Shown one piece after another: positions 45,597-55,057 of a stretch of 64,000 nucleotides of DNA. A program made the translations under genes and the position numbers. The notes under the pieces are model-generated. The model made no database searches and had not been told where the DNA came from. It worked only from the letters and a program-made list of their open reading frames with translations. The number at the start of each line of letters is the position of its first letter. Position 1 is the first letter of the stretch. Source of the DNA: Cyclobacterium marinum DSM 745 (GTDB lineage: Bacteria; Bacteroidota; Bacteroidia; Cytophagales; Cyclobacteriaceae); assembly GCF_000222485.1 (NCBI RefSeq), contig NC_015914.1, forward strand, positions 4,012,001 to 4,076,000, read 5' to 3'.

Positions 45597-45839
45597 ATGG
45601 CAAACCTTTCTTTAAATAATAAGACTTTGGAAAAATATTTTGGTGTGTTGCGAGGGCTAGATAATCTTTCCAAGAAAAAGTTGATCATAAAATTGACCGA
45701 GTCCCTTGAACTAAAAGAAGAGAAAGTTGATTTGAAAACCCTTTTTGGAGCATGGGAAGACGACAAAGATTCAGATGAAATCATCAAAGAAATTAGAGGG
45801 TCTAGAATCGAAAAAATAGAAGATCTTGGTTTCGAATGA
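45597..45839 (+). CDS. Antitoxin of a VapBC-type pair
   Basis: An 80-residue protein from the ATG at 45597 (an in-frame TTG at 45582 is less likely). It is charged and helical (LSKKKLIIKLTESLELKEEK), ending with an acidic tail (IIKEIRGSRIEKIEDLGFE) like antitoxins that occupy the PIN active site. The stop overlaps the vapC start by four bases (ATGA). With the toxin broken it may be an orphan. Confidence 0.75.
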   Translation: MANLSLNNKTLEKYFGVLRGLDNLSKKKLIIKLTESLELKEEKVDLKTLFGAWEDDKDSDEIIKEIRGSRIEKIEDLGFE

Positions 45840-46000
45840 AATATCTTCTAGACACAAATATCTGCGTCCACTTTCTAAGGGGAAAATTTGGTGTGATAGA
45901 TAAATTTTTGGAGATAGGGACAGAAAATTTCGCTATTTCTGAAATTACATTTGCTGAACTTGTATTCGGAGCCGAAAACAGTTCAAACCCTAAAAAGAAT

Positions 46001-47441
46001 TACTGTCGTCCGAGAACAAAAATAGGTTAAATAAATTAATCTATAAATAGTACAAAATTAAAGATGGGAAGCTCTTTGGAGCTATCCCATCTTTTTTATA
46101 TTGTTGTTTCGACCAAAAAATAACAATATGAAGCAAGATAAGAATAATTTTCTGTCGGGACACCCTATTATAGCCCAGCTTTTATCTATGATTCCAAAAG
46201 ATATTTTTAACCAAGTTGTGGAACAGGAGAATAGTGATCGGTATTATAAGAAGCTAAAATCTATAGATCACTTTATATGCATGTTCTATGCCGTTTTGAC
46301 TAGAAACAGTAGCCTCAGGGAAGTTTGTAAGAACATTTCCTTGATAGCTCAAAAGCTGATTCCATTTGGAATCAAGCAGTTGCCAGCAAAGAGCACACTT
46401 TCTGACGCAAACCGTAAACGTGACAATAAGGTTTTTGCAGTACTCTACTCAAGACTCTTCGCTCATTATAAAAGAAACTTCAGGGTAATTGGTTGGATAT
46501 TGGCGGAGAAGTTGATCCCAGTTGCGTGGAAGTTTTTGATTCCACAACAATTACGCTTTTTAAGGAGATACTCAAGGGAGCTGGTCGAAACCCTTTAAAG
46601 GGGAAGAAGAAAGGAGGAGCTAAAGTATTTGCCAAGATGAACTTGGCAGAAGGAGTTCCCAATTATATTTGCATCCGTTCGGCAGCCACCAATGAAAACA
46701 TGTTTTTAAAAGTTATGGAACTTCCAGAACATGGAATAGCGGTATTCGACAAAGGTTATAACCGCTATTCATGTTTTGAAAAGTGGAGTAGCTCTAACAG
46801 GTATTTTGTAACTCGAAAAAAAGATAATGCCCGATATGAAGTGATTCGGGACTTTGACTGTTCCCATAGCAAAGAGGTTATTTCAGACCAACTTATCTCC
46901 CTGAATTACAGAGAGAAGGGAGTTTCTCGGACAGTTGAGGCTAGATTGGTAAGTTACATTGACCCAGAAAGCGGTGATAAACTGGAGTTTATCACTAACC
47001 TGATGGGACACAATGCACTGACTATAGCTTTGCTTTACAAAAACAGATGGATCATAGAAGTTCTTTTTAAGCAGATTAAGCAAAATTTTGAGCTTAAATA
47101 TTTTTTGTCGGACAGCGAGAACGGGATCAAAATCCAGATATGGGTGGCATTGATACTGAATTTACTCTTTACAGTACTCCATAAGAGAATAAAGGAGGCG
47201 GAGGATTTTCCACAATGGTGATGGTGGCGGCAAAAAATTTATGCTCTTATGTCAGTATAGAAAAGTTTTTGGTCTATTCCGAGGCTTATTTTAAAAGTAT
47301 ATTTCAAAAAAATCTAAATAATACCCAAACCCAATTAATGTTCTCAGGGTAGGGGTACTTTTTTAAAATCATAAATAAAGTCCTTTTAAATTTAGTATGA
47401 CCACTTTATTTTAAATTTGATAATTTAGTCGGACGACAGTA
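46001..47441 (+). mobile_element. IS4-type insertion sequence, 1,441 bp
   Basis: Perfect 13-bp terminal inverted repeats TACTGTCGTCCGA (46001-46013) and its complement (47429-47441). A 9-bp direct repeat AAAAAGAAT flanks it (45992-46000 and 47442-47450). The single transposase gene is frameshifted. Confidence 0.93.
46128..47352 (+). pseudogene. IS4-family transposase, two frameshifts
   Basis: Three frames together encode one DDE transposase: 46128-46490 (N-terminal DUF4372, DHFICMFYAVLTRNSSLREV), about 46493-47215 (VEVFDSTTITLFKEIL, then AVFDKGYNRY and KNRWIIEVLFKQIKQNFELK), and 47215-47352 (MVMVAAKNLCSYVSIEKFL). Each change is to the -1 frame. No slippery heptamer is seen at either site, so these look like damage instead of programmed frameshifting. 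Confidence 0.8.
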
Positions 47442-47835
47442 AAAAAGAATCTTAAATTAATAGAGGTTTTTACCAATCAAATTGTGATTCTTCCGATTTT
47501 TAATGCCATTTACCTATATGGAAAAGAGAAAACAAGGCTAAGGTCAAAAGGGCTGATGATTAGCGATTTTGATTTATTAATTGGATGTACGGCTGTGGAT
47601 AGAGAGATGGTCATGGTGACAGAAAACCTTAAGGAATTTGAAAGGATTTCAGGTATTAAAATCGAAAATTGGGTGAAGAGATAACATAAACTTTCGTTAA
47701 CATTATTTTTTGGAAAAAGCAGACTTTTCAGAATAAATATACCTTGTAGATCAAGAGCGTTTTGATACCAGTTTTTGGAAAAACTTTATTATTTAACCCG
47801 TTTTCCTCCCTGTATTTTTCGGCTTGGTGTAAGGC

Positions 47836-47894
47836 GCTGATTGTTTGGTACTTCTTATTATCTTTATAGGTAATTATAAAATAGGTTATCAGGC
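47836..47894. repeat. Short repeat upstream of the VOC gene, copy 1
   Basis: GCTGATTNTTT, then a TA-rich core with TTATTATCTTTATAGGTAAT and finally TATCAGGC. The same segment occurs at 61553-61613 before the DUF6338-like gene, each time shortly before a start codon preceded by GAAAATGG. The rest of 47685-47930 shows nothing else. Confidence 0.6.
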
Positions 47895-47930
47895 ACTTCC
47901 CTACCCTGAAGGCATAAAAAACAAACGAAA

Positions 47931-48326
47931 ATGGAAAAAATAGAATTTGATGGTGGAGTTAACATCGCGATAAAAATCCCGAAAGCTAAATATGAAAAAA
48001 CGGTTGAATTTTATCGTGACACACTCCAGCTAAGCGTATCCGAAAAGCCGATCAGCAATCCAACTGTTTCACGTACCCACGAAGTGAAATTTGGTCAGAA
48101 TAGGCTATGGTTGGATTGCGTGGACAATTACACCCATTCAGAAACCTGGCTGGAATTAAAAACCCCTGACGTTGAAAAGGCGACGGAATACTTAAAAGAC
48201 AAGGGAGTGGAAACTTGCGATGAATTGGAACAAATACCTAAAGAAAACCATTGGATTATGGATCCGGCAGGCACCGTTTTTATAGTTGGGAAAGATCGCT
48301 CAGCAGGCCCTGGCCTAAATGTCTGA
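47931..48326 (+). CDS. VOC-family (glyoxalase/bleomycin-resistance-like) protein
   Basis: A 131-residue protein with the paired beta-alpha-beta-beta-beta modules of the vicinal oxygen chelate fold: IAIKIPKAKYEKTVEFYRDT and WLELKTPDVEKATEYLKDKG. The C-terminal WIMDPAGTVFIVGK strand is typical. Metal-ligand positions are only partly conserved, so the reaction is unknown; members include glyoxalases, dioxygenases and drug-binding proteins. Single gene. Confidence 0.88.
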   Translation: MEKIEFDGGVNIAIKIPKAKYEKTVEFYRDTLQLSVSEKPISNPTVSRTHEVKFGQNRLWLDCVDNYTHSETWLELKTPDVEKATEYLKDKGVETCDELEQIPKENHWIMDPAGTVFIVGKDRSAGPGLNV

Positions 48327-48359
48327 TCCGGGAATAGCCCTTTGATCCTATTTCCGGAT
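48326..48359 (+). terminator. Hairpin at the end of the VOC gene
   Basis: ATCCGGGAATAG and CTATTTCCGGAT form a 12-bp stem with one mismatch, starting in the stop codon. No T run follows, so it may protect the mRNA end instead of terminating. Confidence 0.4.
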
Positions 48360-48411
48360 GCCAGAAACTAGGTTCTACACCCAAATCGGGCTCCTATATT
48401 GACCCCTATAC

Positions 48412-48858
48412 ATACTTAGTGAGGAATTTGCGTAGAGTAAGCTGCGGGAATCCCCTACAAGCTGAGCCCCCCTAATCCTTCCCCAACGTAGACCCACAAG
48501 TAGGTCCTGACGAGATAGTAATTTTTAACGGAATTATTAATACTGGGGCGCGGTGGCTCGGCCAAAACTACGAGGCGGCGTTGGGCCTTGTTTTAGGAGA
48601 TTTCTTTTGGCTAGATTTTTCTTTGGTTCGTTTCTTTTCATCAATGTTTACCCTGTCTTATTCAGGGCCTGTCCTGATTTATAACTCACTCAGGGCCTGT
48701 CCTGATTTATAATTCACTCAGGGCCTGCCCTGATGTTTAGCAAGTCAGGGGAAATGAAATGGACGGTAAACCTCTGCTTGCATGGATGAAATCATTTTAG
48801 TAAGCCAAACTCACCAGACAACGTTGAACCAGAAACAGTTCTATTAATTCTTTTACTT
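48412..48858. repeat. Dispersed repeat, copy A
   Basis: Noncoding segment shared with 51062-51411. The best-conserved part is 48481-48648 (CCCCAACGTAGACCCACAAG to TCATCAATG), nearly identical to 51136-51301. Similarity resumes at about 48745 (TGAAATGGACGG). Copy A has an extra insert with tandem repeats. No gene is supported in 48327-49299. Confidence 0.85.
48662..48740. repeat. Tandem repeat, 28-bp unit, 2.8 copies
   Basis: Units TCAGGGCCTGTCCTGATTTA-TAACTCAC follow each other twice with one change, then a shortened third copy with GCCCTGATG. Each unit holds a small palindrome (CAGGGCCTGTCCTG). It is inside repeat copy A only. Confidence 0.85.
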
Positions 48859-49129
48859 TCATATTAGTAAAGATTTAAAATTTGCATGGGACTATTTTTT
48901 ATATTGGAAACCAGTTTTTTACTAAACCAAGTTATACAAAATAACCATTTTTACTTTTTTGCTACAGGTCAAAAAAGTAAGCAACCTGTCCAGAGACATC
49001 GGGAAAAAACCCGCCGCTGAGTATCTTTTCGGCTAAAATTTAAGGCCACCCGCACACAGGCAAACTCCTTGTTTTTGGTATTTCAGTTTGCATTGTTTTA
49101 TTTCAGTTACATGGTCCAAAAACTTCGTC

Positions 49130-49299
49130 AAACAGTGCCTGTGCCCTTGCCAACCTAGCTTAAATTTCTTAACGCCGAAAAGCTACAAGGCGGAAATTGA
49201 TTTATCATATGACCTGAACCTAATTCAGTTTTATAAATAGGTCATTGGTAGGGAAGAATTTGCATAGAGGAAACCTCGGGAGTCCCCAACAAGATGAAA
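49130..49299. repeat. 170-bp direct repeat, left copy (IS1634-type target duplication)
   Basis: From AAACAGTGCCTGTGCC to AACAAGATGAAA. By eye it is identical base for base to 50953-51122, and the two copies abut the ends of the insertion sequence exactly. Confidence 0.92.
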
Positions 49300-50952
49300 C
49301 CTGTTTTGTGCGGGTACTTTTTAGTTTAAAATTATAAGGTTGATTTTCAATATTTTAAATATCGATAATTTGCGATTTTGGGTGTCTCGGTATATTTTTA
49401 GTTCATGTTTGTCAGGCGAAAAAGAAATGCAAGTGGTAGTTTTAGTGTACAAATTATCCGAAAAGTAGGCAGAATCAATAAAGTTGTAAAGACCTTAGGT
49501 AGTTCCTCGGATGAGAGGGAGCTGGATACTTTGGAACGACAAGCCAGATTAGAGATAGATCGACTTCAAGGGCAGGCAACTATTTTTTCTAGAGAAAAAG
49601 ATGAAAGCCTTACCTCAATGCTTTCCACAATAAGCAACAATGAGATAGAATTGGTCGGCCCTGATAAGATACTAGGACATGTCTATGAATCAATTGGATA
49701 CGAACGGATTGGGATAGATGAATTGTTCAAGGAATTGGTAATATCAAGATTGGTGTATCCGGGATCCAAGTTGAAAACTATCGATTATCTAGCAAGATAT
49801 AAGAATAAAGAAATAAGTGTTTACTCGATCTACCGGTATATGGATAAGATTCACAAAGAGTTTAAAGAAAAGGTAGAGGAAATAACCTTCGAGCACTTTA
49901 AAGATGTATTAGGAGGCCGTATAGGCGTTGTTTTTTATGATATGACCACATTGTACTTCGAGACACCGGATGAAGATGATCTTCGTAAAATAGGTTATTC
50001 GAAGGACGGCAAACATCAACATCCCCAAATCAAATTAGGTTTGCTCGTTGGCCCAGAGGGATATCCTCTAGGGTATGATATTTTTGAAGGAAACATCTAC
50101 GAAGGCTATACATTGATTCCTTTTTTGGAAAGTATTGAGAAGAAGTTTTTAATAGGAAAACCTATTGTGATAGCAGATGCCGGACTATTGTCAAACTCCA
50201 ATATCCAGGCACTCATAGATCACGGCTATAAGTTTGTTCTAGGAGGAAAAATCAGAAATGAAAACCGAGAGATCAAAGAAGCAATCCAGCAATTGGAGAT
50301 AGCCGAAGACAAACCCAGAGAAGTCAACAAAGGAGGTAACCGGCTAATTATAAGTTTTTCAAAGAAAAGACAAAAAAAGGATGAGTACAACAGAAAAAAG
50401 GGCCTAGAAAAGCTTGAGAAAAAGGTGAAAAATGGAAAGCTAGACAAAAATAGTATCAATAACCGTGGATATAATAAATACCTCAAATTGGAATCGGAGG
50501 TTAAGGTAGCCATTGATTACAGAAAATATGAAATGGACGCTAAATGGGATGGATTAAAAGGATACCTGACCAATACTGATATGAATCCAAATGAGGTAAT
50601 TGGTGCATACGGAGACCTTTGGCAGATTGAAAAGGCATTCAGAATAAGTAAAACTGATATAAGAGTAAGGCCTATTTACCACAGGATACCCAAAAGAATA
50701 AGGACACACATCTGCATTTGCTTTGTATCCTATGCTGTATTTAAAGAACTCGAAAGGTTATTGAAAATAAAGAAAGTAGCATTTTCAGCAAATAGGGCTG
50801 TGGAACTAACCAAAAACATGTATCAGATAAGAGTGTTTTTGCCGGAATCAAAAACTTACACTACCGTTCCTTTAAAACCAACTGATGAACAACAAGAACT
50901 TATCTCAGCAATCATGAAAATTTAGCTTGGGTGTCCCATCGCACAAAACAGG
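49300..50952 (+). mobile_element. IS1634-family insertion sequence, 1,653 bp
   Basis: Perfect 13-bp terminal inverted repeats CCTGTTTTGTGCG at 49300 and its complement ending at 50952. One intact transposase gene. The flanking 170-bp duplication fits IS1634, which is known for long, variable direct repeats. Confidence 0.93.
49405..50925 (+). CDS. IS1634-type transposase (IS4 superfamily DDE)
   Basis: A 506-residue protein. The N-terminus (MFVRRKRNASGSFSVQIIRK) is the usual IS1634 start. The DDE core includes GVVFYDMTTLYFET (first Asp), PIVIADAGLLSN (second Asp) and the Y-(2)-R-(3)-E-(6)-K type segment YGDLWQIEKAFRISKTDIRVRP. Complete and uninterrupted. Confidence 0.93.
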   Translation: MFVRRKRNASGSFSVQIIRKVGRINKVVKTLGSSSDERELDTLERQARLEIDRLQGQATIFSREKDESLTSMLSTISNNEIELVGPDKILGHVYESIGYERIGIDELFKELVISRLVYPGSKLKTIDYLARYKNKEISVYSIYRYMDKIHKEFKEKVEEITFEHFKDVLGGRIGVVFYDMTTLYFETPDEDDLRKIGYSKDGKHQHPQIKLGLLVGPEGYPLGYDIFEGNIYEGYTLIPFLESIEKKFLIGKPIVIADAGLLSNSNIQALIDHGYKFVLGGKIRNENREIKEAIQQLEIAEDKPREVNKGGNRLIISFSKKRQKKDEYNRKKGLEKLEKKVKNGKLDKNSINNRGYNKYLKLESEVKVAIDYRKYEMDAKWDGLKGYLTNTDMNPNEVIGAYGDLWQIEKAFRISKTDIRVRPIYHRIPKRIRTHICICFVSYAVFKELERLLKIKKVAFSANRAVELTKNMYQIRVFLPESKTYTTVPLKPTDEQQELISAIMKI

Positions 50953-51122
50953 AAACAGTGCCTGTGCCCTTGCCAACCTAGCTTAAATTTCTTAACGCCG
51001 AAAAGCTACAAGGCGGAAATTGATTTATCATATGACCTGAACCTAATTCAGTTTTATAAATAGGTCATTGGTAGGGAAGAATTTGCATAGAGGAAACCTC
51101 GGGAGTCCCCAACAAGATGAAA
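50953..51122. repeat. 170-bp direct repeat, right copy
   Basis: Identical to 49130-49299. It continues directly into repeat copy B, showing that the right flank keeps the original sequence order. Confidence 0.92.
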
Positions 51123-51411
51123 CCTCCTCTACTTTCCCCAACGTAGACCCACAAGTAGGTCCTGACGAGATAGTAATTTTTAACGGAATTATTAATACTG
51201 GGGCGCGGTGGCTCGGCCAAAACTACGAGGCGGCGTTGGGCTTTGTTTTAGGAGATTTCTTTTGGCTAGATTTTTCTTTGGTTCGTTTCTTTTCATCAAT
51301 GGAAAAGAAATGAACGGAAAACCTCCACTTGCATGGATGAAATCACTTTAGAATGCCAAACTCACCAGACAAAGTTGAACCAGAAACTGTTCTATTAATT
51401 CTTTTACTGAG
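51123..51411. repeat. Dispersed repeat, copy B
   Basis: Continues the same repeat as copy A (CCCCAACGTAGACC at 51136 to TTCTATTAATTCTTTTACT), without the tandem insert. An 81-codon open frame across it is not supported as a gene. The stretch up to 51557 holds nothing else. Confidence 0.8.
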
Positions 51412-51557
51412 TATTCCACTCCATAGTATACCACTATTCCTGGTTTTTTCATCAGGTAAAGAATGTGGCATATGCAACACTAGATATTTGGTATTTAGTT
51501 CTGATTTTATCCGAACATTTGCTTACCTTTGCAATCGCCAAGTTAAATGATTTCAAA

Positions 51558-51870
51558 TTGAAAATTATTAACAAACATATTCTTGGAAGACTGATTCGAG
51601 TCAGTTGAGAAATTAATTAACGATATTGAGAAAAACAATTGGCAAAATCCTCAAGATTTGATTGGTACAATACCTACTGCAGATTGTGTTTATGGTGGAG
51701 CGTTTTACTTTTTCAATATTAATATTCATCGGACTTTAATCTTGATTGAATTTGAAGAAAATGGCGATGCTACAATTGTTTGGGCTGGGAATCACGATGA
51801 TTATGAACTGACATTTAAAAATAATCGAAACGTGATAAAAAAATGGTTGCGGGATAATAGTTGGATTTAA
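51558..51870 (+). pseudogene. HigB/RelE-like toxin gene, probably frameshifted
   Basis: From about 51595 the frame encodes FESVEKLINDIEKNNWQNPQ, a middle FYFFNINIHRTLILIEF strand and WAGNHDDYE, like HigB-type mRNA interferases (compare GTHAEYDK in the intact copy at 62.9 kb). A stop lies just before it. A plausible N-terminus (MKIINKHILGR, from TTG at 51558) is in another frame, so a one-base change probably broke the gene. It lies 10 bp upstream of the antitoxin gene. A short protein from an internal start cannot be excluded. Confidence 0.5.
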
Positions 51871-51880
51871 AACATAGGCT

Positions 51881-52432
51881 ATGAAAGATATTTTAGAAAT
51901 ACAAGACATTGAGAAAATCGAAAGACTTGAAAATGAGTACGATTTACAAAAGGCATCTTTGCTTGAACGTAAATTGCGCCTCATGATCGATGAAAGCCCT
52001 GATTTAAAGCCAATTCGTAAAAGGCTTCGTGATTTGATAAAAAAATACGAGGATAGAGAATGGTCGGACTTTAAGAATATTCCAGATTTTAAAATTAAAG
52101 AATCAGATAAAGCTGAAGGAATAATTAATACAGAGCAAAAATTCATAAATAAACGCAAAGAAACGATACGGAAAAAACTAAAAGAGTTTGATATGACTCA
52201 ACAAGATTTAGGAGTGATTTTAGAACACCCAAAATCTTATATGAGCGAATTGATTAATGGCGTATCTCAATTTACCTTAAAAGACTTAGTGATTATTCAT
52301 CGGGTCTTGGGAATAAATTTAAATACACTGATTCCGACTTACCTTCAATCTGAAACAAGAGATAAAGTAAGGGAATCCATAACCAAATTAAACAAACCGA
52401 AACTTGGATTGAGAAAGAAAGAATTGGTTTAA
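51881..52432 (+). CDS. HigA-like antitoxin with XRE helix-turn-helix
   Basis: A 183-residue protein. The first 85 residues are charged helices; residues about 97-150 form the XRE domain (IRKKLKEFDMTQQDLGVILE, then SYMSELINGVSQFTLKDLVI). HigA binds its toxin and represses the operon. Since the upstream toxin gene looks broken, this may now be an orphan regulator. Confidence 0.82.
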   Translation: MKDILEIQDIEKIERLENEYDLQKASLLERKLRLMIDESPDLKPIRKRLRDLIKKYEDREWSDFKNIPDFKIKESDKAEGIINTEQKFINKRKETIRKKLKEFDMTQQDLGVILEHPKSYMSELINGVSQFTLKDLVIIHRVLGINLNTLIPTYLQSETRDKVRESITKLNKPKLGLRKKELV

Positions 52433-52504
52433 TAATAGTTGGATATTTTCTGGATTTTGGGCCCAAGTTACGCTTCGCTAAATTTGAACCGGTGAGGTAA
52501 ATAG

Positions 52505-52920
52505 ATTGGCCAATTGCTTAGGATTCTAAAGGCTGGTCCTTCGCCACTTTAGAGGCTCAGGGACAGGTTTAAGGTTTTGATAATTAATGTTACTATGGGA
52601 GATGATATTCTCCTTTTTTATTTTTTTAGCCATGGGAGACTGAAAATTTGCTGCTTTTATTTGTTCTTTGGCTTAAGGTTCCTTTTTTTAATGGCTATTT
52701 CTCAATAGGCATAAGGGTTTTGGAACGGATTTTAGGCTGTTTTTACCTATTGGGCACACCTGTCCCATTAAGTTAGCTGGGACTCATTCATTTGCTTCCT
52801 GATTTTGTTAAACCAATTGCCTGATGGTGCCCTTGGTCGAAATAGGCCAGAATATGCTTTCTCCGGTTTTGCAGTATGGTTACATTCTGAGTAGGGAAAT
52901 TGGTTTTACCACTGCTTCAT
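52505..52920. repeat. Dispersed repeat, copy C, with terminator hairpin
   Basis: Shared with 63603-63985 and, in its first third, with 62500-62640: a GCTTAGGATTCT / GGCTGG start, a hairpin, then ACACCTGTCCCATTAAG and GTATGCTTTCTCCGGTTTTG segments. All three copies follow small cassette-type genes. The remaining 52921-53251 shows no gene or structure. Confidence 0.7.
52597..52622 (+). terminator. Terminator hairpin after higA-like gene
   Basis: GGAGA / TCTCC stem with a six-base loop followed by TTTTTTA. Equivalent hairpins with compensating changes occur at 62545 and 63675. Confidence 0.6.
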
Positions 52921-53251
52921 TTGCTCATCGATTTAAAGAGCTTTTTGAGCTGTAGAGTATAGTTAGGCACATTTTTACGGGCTTTTTCGATGAAAGATTG
53001 CATTTTTTTTCATAGCTTAAAAGGTTGAAAACTAACGCATAAATTAAAAGTTGGATGAAATGGCAAAAACTGCCGGCTTCCTGTCTTGGCAGGATTCGTT
53101 CAACATTAAGTGTCCAGTTAATTTAACAAGCTTTAATAGCCCTTATATTGTCTTCTTCAAAAATAGGTACCCTGTCGGTGTAGCCAATTAAAAGAAATAT
53201 TATAAAAATTTAATGTCAGTGCATAGTAACCCTCATAAAGAATAGTAGAAA

Positions 53252-55057
53252 ATGAGCGACCACCTGACCCTATCATCATCCAATAAGTCTATTGCGGTTC
53301 TCCCTTTTGTGAATATGAGTACCGACCCGGCGAACGAATACTTCAGCGATGGCATTACCGAAGAAATAATCAACGCCCTAACCACCGTAAAGGGTTTGAA
53401 AGTCATTGCCCGCACATCCTCTTTTGCATTTAAGAATAAAAATATGGATGTAAGAACTATTGGGGATCAGTTAGGTGTGAGTACGGTTTTGGAGGGGAGC
53501 GTTCGGAAAGCGAAAAACAGGGTCCGTATTACAGCGCAGTTGATCAGTACAGATAATGGCACTCACTTCTGGTCAAAAAATTTCGATCGAGATTTGGAGG
53601 ACATATTCGCAGTACAAGATGAAATAAGCTTACAAATTGCTGACCGAATCCGGGAAAATTTTGGTCACCTCAACATTCAGGAACATTTAATTGAAGCACC
53701 AACTAAAAATATGGAGGCCTATGATCTTTATCTTAAAGGTCGTCATCAGCATTTAATGTGGGATGGACAAGGAATGGTAAATTCAATAGCTATCTATGAA
53801 CAATGTGTAACCATAGACCCCTTATTTGCTTTACCTTACTTTGGCTTGGCGTACAGTTACGCCATGTATGGATCATGGACAAATAATAAAGAATTATTAC
53901 GGTTATCAGAAGCTAACCTTACCAAAGGTTTTAATCTGGACAAACAATCCTACAGAGGTTATTTTGGCAAAGCAACACTACTTTTTTGGGGGCATTGGGA
54001 TTTCATCAACGGGCAAAAGGTTTTTCAACAAGCAATAGCACTGAATCCATCCTATACAGAAGCAGAAGAGGGTTTATGTGAATTGTATACAGCGATAGGG
54101 TATTTCGAAAAAGCACTCCGCCATACTGATAATATTTTAAAAATAAACCCTTTATCCCCGAATCACTACTTTACTAAAGCAAATATATATTTTTTAAATG
54201 AGGACTATACGAGAGCTTTAGAATGTATAGAAATATCATTAAGCATCAACCCCAATTTCACACATCCCATTGGACTAAAACAACTTTGCTTAATCTTAAC
54301 AGGAGATTACGAAAAATTAACTGTCTTTTTAGATAAAACCCCTTTGGCAGAGAGGGCGGAAGAATGCAGGGTATTGTACAAATTGGTCAATCCAGAGGAT
54401 AAAATCGATGTTGATATCAGCAGGACGAAGTTCATGATAAAAAAGGAAATTGGGGAGGCGCTATTTGCCTGGCCCTTGTTTTTGATGGTCCATTTGGGGG
54501 AACACGAAATGGCATTGGACTTTTTGGAAGAAAACATCAAAATGCGCAGAGGTCAAATTATAAACTTCATGAATATTCCTTTGCTTAAACCTTTACACCA
54601 GTATCAGCGATTTCAGGATATGGTACAAGCTGTTTTCGGTGTAGGTTTATTACCAACTGATTCCGAAAAACAAAAACGCATTGCCGCTCCCAAAGCCCTA
54701 ATGTCGGTTACCGAAATCGACCTAGTTTTAAAAGTTTTTGACAAAGGGATGAAGGAAGAGAAATGGTTTAAAAATCCATCTATATCTTTAAGAGAGCTGG
54801 CCGAAAAGGTGAATATTAGCGGAAACAAGCTTTCTTGGTTGCTGAATGAACGAATGGGGCAAAACTTCAATGAATACATCAATAGTTTTCGTGTAGAGAA
54901 CTTTAAAGAGAATGCCTTAAACCCTGCTAATAGCCACCTTACCCTTCTAGCAATAGCCTATGAAAGTGGCTTTAATTCTAAAACAGTATTCAATTCCTTC
55001 TTTAAAAAAATCGAAGGGACGACACCAAAAGCTTGGTTGAGGGCTAATCAAAATTAG
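53252..55057 (+). CDS. TPR protein with C-terminal AraC-type HTH
   Basis: A 601-residue protein. Residues 10-150 resemble the FlgO/TolB-like N-terminal domain found before TPRs in many regulators (KSIAVLPFVNMSTDPANEYF ... ISTDNGTHFWSKNFDRDL). TPR-like helical repeats follow (about 160-420). Residues 490-600 form an AraC helix-turn-helix pair with RELAEKVNISGNKLSWLLNE and LLAIAYESGFNSKTVFNSFF. It is probably a cytoplasmic transcription factor sensing a ligand or partner via the TPRs; no membrane helix is seen. Single gene; its target is unknown. Confidence 0.85.
   Translation: MSDHLTLSSSNKSIAVLPFVNMSTDPANEYFSDGITEEIINALTTVKGLKVIARTSSFAFKNKNMDVRTIGDQLGVSTVLEGSVRKAKNRVRITAQLISTDNGTHFWSKNFDRDLEDIFAVQDEISLQIADRIRENFGHLNIQEHLIEAPTKNMEAYDLYLKGRHQHLMWDGQGMVNSIAIYEQCVTIDPLFALPYFGLAYSYAMYGSWTNNKELLRLSEANLTKGFNLDKQSYRGYFGKATLLFWGHWDFINGQKVFQQAIALNPSYTEAEEGLCELYTAIGYFEKALRHTDNILKINPLSPNHYFTKANIYFLNEDYTRALECIEISLSINPNFTHPIGLKQLCLILTGDYEKLTVFLDKTPLAERAEECRVLYKLVNPEDKIDVDISRTKFMIKKEIGEALFAWPLFLMVHLGEHEMALDFLEENIKMRRGQIINFMNIPLLKPLHQYQRFQDMVQAVFGVGLLPTDSEKQKRIAAPKALMSVTEIDLVLKVFDKGMKEEKWFKNPSISLRELAEKVNISGNKLSWLLNERMGQNFNEYINSFRVENFKENALNPANSHLTLLAIAYESGFNSKTVFNSFFKKIEGTTPKAWLRANQN

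Larger units (their letters stand above)
45836..47684 (+). pseudogene. vapC: PIN-domain toxin gene (vapC-like) split by an IS4-type element
   Basis: The frame runs 45836-46000 and resumes at 47451. Removing the element and one 9-bp duplication gives an uninterrupted 132-residue PIN protein. The acidic residues of the RNase site are present: Asp6 (LLDTN), Glu41 (TFAELVFG), and Asp94/Asp96 in MISDFDLLIG. VapC toxins cut tRNA or rRNA and are blocked by VapB. The toxin is inactivated while the antitoxin is intact. Confidence 0.9.

Noticed and set aside
46440..46500. Programmed -1 frameshift in the IS4-type transposase
   Set aside because: No slippery heptamer at the junction and a second frame change downstream; damage is simpler.
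51068..51313. 81-codon open frame after the IS1634-type element
   Set aside because: It spans the 170-bp duplication and dispersed repeat copy B; copy A does not keep the frame as a gene.
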